NCBI RefSeq assembly: GCF_900106645.1
Contig: NZ_FNMV01000004.1
Coordinates: 62,001 to 126,000 of the forward strand
DNA from: Flavobacterium degerlachei
GTDB taxonomy: Bacteria > Bacteroidota > Bacteroidia > Flavobacteriales > Flavobacteriaceae
DNA: 64,000 nucleotides
Reading direction: 5' to 3'
The notes under the pieces are model-generated. The model did no database searches, was not told the origin of the DNA, and was given only the letters and a program-made list of their open reading frames with translations. Both the position numbers and the translations under genes were made by a program. Every line of letters starts with the position of its first letter. The first letter of the stretch is position 1. Shown here one piece after another: positions 59,180 through 64,000 of this stretch.

Positions 59180-59520
59180 TTTAGTCGTCATTCGTTTACC
59201 GTCCATCGTCAACCGTCCATCGTCCATCGATTTGCGAAAAACGTGGAACGTTTTTCGCTCGAACAACGAACAACGAACAACGAACAACGAACAACGAACA
59301 ACGAACAACGAACAACGAACAACGAACAACGAACAACGAACAACGAACAACGAATACCGCTTACCGTCCATCGTCCATCGTCCATCGTCCATCGTTTTTG
59401 CGAACAACGAATAACGAATAACGAGCAACGAACAACGAATACCGCTTACCGTCCATCGTTTTTGCGAATAACGAGCAACGAAAAACGAGCAACGAGCAAC
59501 GAATAATGAACAACGAATAT
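59180..59520. repeat. Heptamer-repeat/hairpin element 4 (three sub-elements)
   Basis: Left GTCCATC units, then the longest hairpin of the set, GCGAAAAACGT (59234-59244) with ACGTTTTTCGC (59248-59258), loop GGA. Next are 13 exact GAACAAC units (59261-59351). Twice more the order repeats: GAATACC, GCTTACC, GTCCATC units (four, then one), GTTTTTGC, and GAACAAC-like units. It ends GAACAAC-GAATAT directly before the ATG at 59521. Confidence 0.93.
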
Positions 59521-60582
59521 ATGAATGAACAAAATACAAATGACGAAATTTCGTTAAAGGAATTGCTTGAAAAGGGAAAAGAATGGTTTGTTTATCTAGT
59601 TTTACAATGGAAAATTATTGTATTGGCTGTTGTTATAGGGGCAGTTATAGGCTTAGGCTATTCTTTTGTCAAAAAACCAGTTTATACAGCGAGTTTGTCA
59701 TTTGCTTTGGAAGACGAAAAATCTGGAGGAGGGCTAGGAGGAGCTCTTGGACTTGCGAGTTCTCTTGGTTTAGACTTAGGCAGTAGTGGTGGAAGTATTT
59801 TTACTGGATCTAATTTGACTGAGTTATTTAAATCCCGCACTATGGTGGAACAAACTTTGTTGAGTCCCGTTGTTGTTAACGGGAAAACTATTTCTCTAGC
59901 AGAAATGTACATTCAAAATAAAGAATGGAGGGCTATATGGAATGAGAAGCCTAAGTATAAGAATATCCAGTTTTTGCCTAATAGCAAACGCAAGCTTTTT
60001 ACAAGAGTTCATGATAGTATTTTAGGAGTAATTTATCAAGATCTATCAAAAACAGGGTTGTCAGTTGGGCAAAGAGATAAGAAAGTTGCGATTATTAGTA
60101 TTGATGTAGCCTCTAACAATGAATTGTTTTCGAAATATTTTTGTGAGGCATTAGCAAAAAATGTCGGCGATTTTTATATCGATACAAAAAGCAAAAAATC
60201 AAGAGAGAATATGCTGATTTTAGAGCGGCAGACAGATTCCGTTCGTCGTGAATTGAATGGTGCTATTACCGGTGTGGCTGTAGCCAATGATAATACTTTT
60301 GGTTTGAATCCTGCAATGAATGTGCGCCGTGCTCCTTCTGCACGGAGACAAGTAGACGTTCAGGCTAATACAGCAATCTTAACTGAGCTGGTCAAACAAT
60401 CTGAATTAGCCAAAGTAACTTTACGTAAGGAGACGCCTTTGATTCAGGTTATTGATAGTCCTATTTTGCCTTTGAAGAAAGAAAAATTTGGCAAGCTTAA
60501 GGGAATTGCAATGGGAGGTTTTTTAGCGGGGTTTTTTATCTTAGTATTTTTAATTATAAAAAAGTTATTAAAGAGTTTATGA
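59521..60582 (+). CDS. Wzz-type chain-length determinant without kinase domain
   Basis: The 353-aa protein has an N-terminal membrane helix (WKIIVLAVVIGAVIGLGYSF), a periplasmic coiled-coil-rich domain and a C-terminal helix (GIAMGGFLAGFFILVFLII). There is no Walker motif or Tyr tail, unlike the two Wzc proteins. The upstream ATG at 59506 lies inside the repeat, so the ATG at 59521, in the same position relative to the array as in gmd, is chosen. It overlaps the next gene by 4 nt (ATGA). Confidence 0.88.
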   Translation: MNEQNTNDEISLKELLEKGKEWFVYLVLQWKIIVLAVVIGAVIGLGYSFVKKPVYTASLSFALEDEKSGGGLGGALGLASSLGLDLGSSGGSIFTGSNLTELFKSRTMVEQTLLSPVVVNGKTISLAEMYIQNKEWRAIWNEKPKYKNIQFLPNSKRKLFTRVHDSILGVIYQDLSKTGLSVGQRDKKVAIISIDVASNNELFSKYFCEALAKNVGDFYIDTKSKKSRENMLILERQTDSVRRELNGAITGVAVANDNTFGLNPAMNVRRAPSARRQVDVQANTAILTELVKQSELAKVTLRKETPLIQVIDSPILPLKKEKFGKLKGIAMGGFLAGFFILVFLIIKKLLKSL

Positions 60583-61547
60583 AAATATTAATTACGGGAG
60601 GCGCAGGTTTTATTGGATCTAATTTATCAGAATATTTTTTAAATAAGGGATATCAAGTAGTTTGTTTGGATAATTTTGCCACTGGGCATAGACATAATTT
60701 AGTATCTTTTTTAGGAAATTCTGACTATACTTTGATAGAAGGTGACATACGAAATTTTTCTGATTGCCAGAAAGCGGTAGATGGGGTTGATTATGTTTTG
60801 CATCAAGCAGCTCTAGGTTCTGTACCTCGTTCCATTAATGATCCCATTACAACTAATGACGTTAATGTTTCTGGTTTTTTAAATATGCTTACTGCTTCAC
60901 GTGATGCCAAAGTAAAACGTTTCGTTTATGCAGCAAGCTCATCCACTTATGGAGATTCTGAAGGTTTACCAAAAATAGAACAAGTAATTGGTAAACCATT
61001 ATCACCTTATGCGATTACAAAATATGTTAATGAGATGTATGCTGAAATTTTCAGTAAGACTTATGGCTTAGAAACTATAGGATTACGTTATTTCAATGTT
61101 TTTGGAAGAAAACAAGATCCCAATGGGGCTTATGCTGCTGTAATCCCAAAGTTCGTCATGCAATTTATGAATTACGAAAGTCCCGTGATTAATGGAGATG
61201 GAAGTTTCTCAAGAGATTTTACTTACATCGATAATGTAATTCAAATGAATGAGCTGGCAATGACTACTCAAAACCCTGAGGCAATAAATACGGTATACAA
61301 TACTGCTTATGGAGATAGAACTACTTTAATGCAGTTAGTTAGCTTGATAAAAGAAAATTTATCGGATTTTGATGCTAAAATTGATGATGTTAAAGTGATA
61401 TATGGTTCTAACAGGGCTGGTGATATCCCACATTCTTTAGCCAGTATTGAGAAAGCAAAAAAATTATTGGGCTACGAACCTCAATATTCAATTAAAGAGG
61501 GTCTTAAAGAAGCCATCACTTGGTATTATAGTAATTTAAAACAATAG
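60579..61547 (+). CDS. UDP-GlcNAc 4-epimerase-like SDR (WbpP/TviC type), copy 2
   Basis: The 322-aa protein is clearly paralogous to the one at 32180 over its whole length: TGGAGFIGSNLSEYF, SVPRSINDPITTNDVNVSG, catalytic YAITK (Tyr144, Lys148). The C-termini and many codons differ, so the duplication is not recent or the copies were acquired separately. It is 62 nt upstream of a dehydrogenase of the WbpO/TviB type, the natural pair. Confidence 0.87.
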   Translation: MKILITGGAGFIGSNLSEYFLNKGYQVVCLDNFATGHRHNLVSFLGNSDYTLIEGDIRNFSDCQKAVDGVDYVLHQAALGSVPRSINDPITTNDVNVSGFLNMLTASRDAKVKRFVYAASSSTYGDSEGLPKIEQVIGKPLSPYAITKYVNEMYAEIFSKTYGLETIGLRYFNVFGRKQDPNGAYAAVIPKFVMQFMNYESPVINGDGSFSRDFTYIDNVIQMNELAMTTQNPEAINTVYNTAYGDRTTLMQLVSLIKENLSDFDAKIDDVKVIYGSNRAGDIPHSLASIEKAKKLLGYEPQYSIKEGLKEAITWYYSNLKQ

Positions 61548-61609
61548 TACAGACTAACTAATCTTATAATTAGGAAATTTCGGATAATTATCAAGGATAA
61601 ATTTAAAGT

Positions 61610-62884
61610 ATGAAGAAAATTGCAGTCATTGGTTTAGGATACGTTGGACTACCATTAGCAAGATTATTTGCAACAAAATATCAAGTTGTAGGATTTGATA
61701 TAAATCAAAATAGAATTGATGGATTACGTTCTGGAACAGATAGTACTTTGGAAGTTTCGGATGCTATTTTACAAGAGGTTTTGGTGAATGAATTTTCGGA
61801 GCAAAACGGTTTGTTATGTTCTTCTTTAATAGACGATATAAAAGATTGCAATTATTATATTGTAACTGTTCCTACACCGGTTGATAAAAATAATCGTCCT
61901 GATTTAACACCTTTATATAAAGCAAGTGAAACGGTAGGTTCTGTCTTGAAAAAGGGCGATATTGTAATTTATGAATCTACCGTATATCCGGGAGTAACAG
62001 AAGACGAATGTGTTCCAGTACTTGAAAAAATATCTGGATTAAATTTCAATGTTGATTTTTTCGCAGGATATTCGCCAGAGCGTATTAACCCTGGAGATAA
62101 AGAACATACAGTAGAAAAAATTTTAAAGGTGACTGCTGGCTCTACGCCGGAAATTGGAATTGTGGTTGATGAGTTATACAAAAGTGTCATTACTGCAGGG
62201 ACCCATTTGGCACCGTGCATTAAAGTTGCCGAAGCAGCCAAAGTAATCGAGAATTCACAACGTGACATTAATATCGCTTTTGTAAACGAATTGGCCAAAA
62301 TATTCAATCTTATGGATATTGATACCCATGCAGTTTTAGAAGCCGCCGGTACTAAATGGAATTTCTTGCCTTTCAAACCGGGTTTGGTGGGCGGTCATTG
62401 TATAGGAGTGGACCCCTATTATTTAGCACAACGCGCTCAGGAATTTGGGTATCACCCAGAAATCATTTTAGCAGGAAGACGACTAAATGACAGCATGGGA
62501 GAATATGTGGCTTCCCAAGTCGTGAAGTTAATGATTAAAAGAGGAATTGCTATCAAAGGAGCTAACTTGTTGATGTTAGGAATTACTTTTAAAGAAAACT
62601 GTCCAGATGTACGTAATACTAAAATTGTGGATGTTGTTAAGTCGTTAACTGAGTATGGAATTCAAGTTGCAATATTTGACCCAATGGCAAATCCCGCCGA
62701 AGTAAAATATGAATATAATCTGATTACAACACAAAATTCGCCAATAGCCAAATTTGATGCAGTTGTATTAGGAGTGGCTCATACAGATTTTTTAAAAATG
62801 GATTTGTCTTCCTTTCAAAATCCAAACAGCATTTTGTACGATGTCAAAGGAGTGATAGGAGATGTAGTTGATGGGAAATTATAA
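61610..62884 (+). CDS. UDP-N-acetylhexosamine 6-dehydrogenase (WbpO/TviB type), copy 2
   Basis: The 424-aa protein matches the copy at 36027 closely (IGLGYVGLPLARLFATK, PTPVDKNNRPDLTPLY, GGHCIGVDPYYLA with the catalytic Cys, GITFKENCPDVRNTK). Together with the upstream epimerase it would make UDP-GalNAcA or a related uronic acid. It is followed by the FdtA-like cupins. Confidence 0.88.
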   Translation: MKKIAVIGLGYVGLPLARLFATKYQVVGFDINQNRIDGLRSGTDSTLEVSDAILQEVLVNEFSEQNGLLCSSLIDDIKDCNYYIVTVPTPVDKNNRPDLTPLYKASETVGSVLKKGDIVIYESTVYPGVTEDECVPVLEKISGLNFNVDFFAGYSPERINPGDKEHTVEKILKVTAGSTPEIGIVVDELYKSVITAGTHLAPCIKVAEAAKVIENSQRDINIAFVNELAKIFNLMDIDTHAVLEAAGTKWNFLPFKPGLVGGHCIGVDPYYLAQRAQEFGYHPEIILAGRRLNDSMGEYVASQVVKLMIKRGIAIKGANLLMLGITFKENCPDVRNTKIVDVVKSLTEYGIQVAIFDPMANPAEVKYEYNLITTQNSPIAKFDAVVLGVAHTDFLKMDLSSFQNPNSILYDVKGVIGDVVDGKL

Positions 62885-62896
62885 TTATGTATTTTT

Positions 62897-63295
62897 ATGA
62901 AACCTAAAATTATTGATTTACCCAAGATAAAAGACTCCAGAGGAAATCTTTCCTTTTTAGAGCACCCTAGTCAGTTGCCTTTTAAAATAGAACGTACCTA
63001 TTGGATTTATGATGTTCCTGGTGGTGAAATGCGGGGGAGTCATGCATTCAAAGAGCAGCAAGAGTTCATTGTCGCCTTATCAGGTAGTTTTGATGTTGTG
63101 TTACATGACGGTGTTGCAGAAACTAGTTTTTCATTAAATAGGTCGTATTACGGTTTACTTATTCCTAAAGGCTATTGGAGAACATTAAAAAATTTTTCCA
63201 CGAATTCTCTAGCATTAATTATATCTGATAAACAATACAATGAAAAAGACTACATAAGAGATTTTGAAGAATTTAAGAGAATGAAAAATGTATAA
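62897..63295 (+). CDS. FdtA/WxcM-like cupin (sugar 3,4-ketoisomerase family), copy 1
   Basis: The 132-aa single cupin domain resembles dTDP-4-keto-6-deoxyhexose 3,4-ketoisomerases (KIIDLPKIKDSRGNLSFLEH, YWIYDVPGGEMRGSHAFKEQQEF, LLIPKGYWRTLKNFS). The family usually has a HxH pair (RGxHAHK); here the second His is Phe (HAF), so activity or substrate may differ. Its end overlaps the next gene by 8 nt. Confidence 0.83.
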   Translation: MKPKIIDLPKIKDSRGNLSFLEHPSQLPFKIERTYWIYDVPGGEMRGSHAFKEQQEFIVALSGSFDVVLHDGVAETSFSLNRSYYGLLIPKGYWRTLKNFSTNSLALIISDKQYNEKDYIRDFEEFKRMKNV

Positions 63296-63695
63296 AGTGG
63301 CGGATTGCAAGATTGTAGACTTGCCTAAAATTCATAATGAAGCAGGAAATATTACTGTACTACAAAACGGTAAGGATATTCCATTTGAGGTAAAGCGTAT
63401 TTATTATTTATATGACATTCCAATGGGCTCAGAAAGAGGAGGCCATGGTCATTATGAATTACAACAATATATTATAGCGGCAAGTGGGTCATTTACTTTC
63501 ATTTTAGATGATGGTAATAACACAAAAGAAGTATTTTTAAATGACCCGTCCAAAGCATTGCATATTTTGCCAGGTATATGGAGAGAGATTAAGAATTTTT
63601 CGAGTGGGAGTATTTGCTTAGTCATGGCTTCACAAATCTATTCTGAAAAAGATTACATCCGAAATTATGACGATTATTTAAACTATATAAAATGA
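63288..63695 (+). CDS. FdtA/WxcM-like cupin (sugar 3,4-ketoisomerase family), copy 2
   Basis: The 135-aa cupin is a diverged tandem paralogue (VDLPKIHNEAGNITVL, YYLYDIPMGSERGGHGHYEL, LPGIWREIKNFSSGSICL). It retains the HxH pair as HGH, so it is the likelier active isomerase. It overlaps the upstream cupin by 8 nt and the acetyltransferase downstream by 4 nt, a tightly coupled string. Confidence 0.85.
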   Translation: MYKVADCKIVDLPKIHNEAGNITVLQNGKDIPFEVKRIYYLYDIPMGSERGGHGHYELQQYIIAASGSFTFILDDGNNTKEVFLNDPSKALHILPGIWREIKNFSSGSICLVMASQIYSEKDYIRNYDDYLNYIK

Positions 63696-64000
63696 TTTTA
63701 TTAGAGGAATATAGTGAGGCTTACTTGGCTAAATCGTGGGAATGGTTGAATGATACTCAAATAAAGTCACTCACGAATACTACTGATTTCACTAAGGCGG
63801 AGCAACAAAAATGGTTTTTAAACCTTGCTAAGAAAGTAGATTATAAGATTTGGGGGGTAAGTTTTGATGGTGTTCCAATTGGCGTTTTTGGTATAAAAAA
63901 TATAGATTTACTGTGCAAAGAAGGAGAATATTGGGGTTATATTGGAGAGAAGGAATATTGGGGCAAAGGATTAGGTGAAATAATAATTAATGAAGTTCTC
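63692..64000 (+). CDS. GNAT acetyltransferase, truncated by the window edge
   Basis: The first 103 codons are present. The sequence MILLEEYSEAYLAKSWEWLN leads to the acetyl-CoA-binding motif A in YWGYIGEKEYWGKGLGEII. Next to FdtA-like genes it could N-acetylate a 3-amino-3,6-dideoxy sugar (FdtC/QdtC role) or belong to a related amino-sugar route. An aminotransferase would be expected just beyond the edge. Confidence 0.8.
   Translation, partial: MILLEEYSEAYLAKSWEWLNDTQIKSLTNTTDFTKAEQQKWFLNLAKKVDYKIWGVSFDGVPIGVFGIKNIDLLCKEGEYWGYIGEKEYWGKGLGEIIINEVL

Overview
The window reads as chromosomal DNA of a Flavobacterium-like member of the Bacteroidota. The evidence is the low GC content, A-rich start regions instead of Shine-Dalgarno sequences, repeated copies of the Bacteroidota -7 promoter box TAnnTTTG, the gene order of the ribosomal cluster, and the families of the flanking genes (CtlX, UpxY-type NusG, Wzc with Gly-Tyr tails). 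Species cannot be fixed from sequence alone. REGION 1 (1-17370) is the complete str/S10/spc/alpha ribosomal super-cluster on the + strand: rpsL, rpsG, fusA, rpsJ, then rplC to rplQ with secY, infA, rpmJ and rpoA. A promoter precedes rpsL and another precedes rplC. Structured leaders precede rplC, rpsH and rpsD. A strong terminator follows rplQ. REGION 2 (17371-28815) holds housekeeping genes, many with their own promoter and terminator: carA, a convergent erythromycin-esterase-family gene, eno, gltA, two arginine-deiminase-superfamily hydrolases (the second is ctlX), marC, a CoA-binding protein, a sodium/solute symporter and recR. REGION 3 (28816-64000) is a large capsule/exopolysaccharide locus, all on the + strand and running off the right edge. 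Left module: export lipoprotein and tyrosine kinase (wza/wzc type), a UDP-GlcNAc 4-epimerase-like gene, ugd and a upxY-type antiterminator. Central module: nucleotide-sugar dehydrogenase, manC, fcl and gmd (GDP-mannose to GDP-fucose), wzx flippase, acetyltransferase, EpsG-type polymerase, several glycosyltransferases, a radical SAM/pyruvyltransferase fusion, a WecG/TagA transferase and a WcaJ-type initiating transferase. Right module: a second wza/wzc pair, a large multi-SLBB export protein with a kinase-less Wzz, a second epimerase/dehydrogenase pair, two FdtA-like cupins and the start of a GNAT acetyltransferase, which suggests an N-acylated amino-deoxysugar. The likely flow is: sugar nucleotides are made, WcaJ starts the repeat unit on undecaprenyl phosphate, glycosyltransferases extend and modify it, Wzx flips it, EpsG polymerises it, and the Wzc/Wza machines export it. 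The most unusual feature is a family of intergenic elements (37311-37647, 37996-38139, 40728-41024, 59180-59520). They combine 7-bp tandem repeats (GTCCATC or GTTCACC on the left, GAACAAC or GAACATC on the right) with a central hairpin GAAAAACGT-loop-ACGTTTTTC. They fill the gap between genes and run up to, or within about 20 nt of, the next ATG. A 44-nt core is identical in two of them, which flank a small four-helix-bundle gene as direct repeats. Other notable structures are a 52-bp perfect palindrome at 17422, a 14-bp tandem repeat at 33175, a MITE-like segment at 39303-39711, and a glycosyltransferase remnant at 46352.
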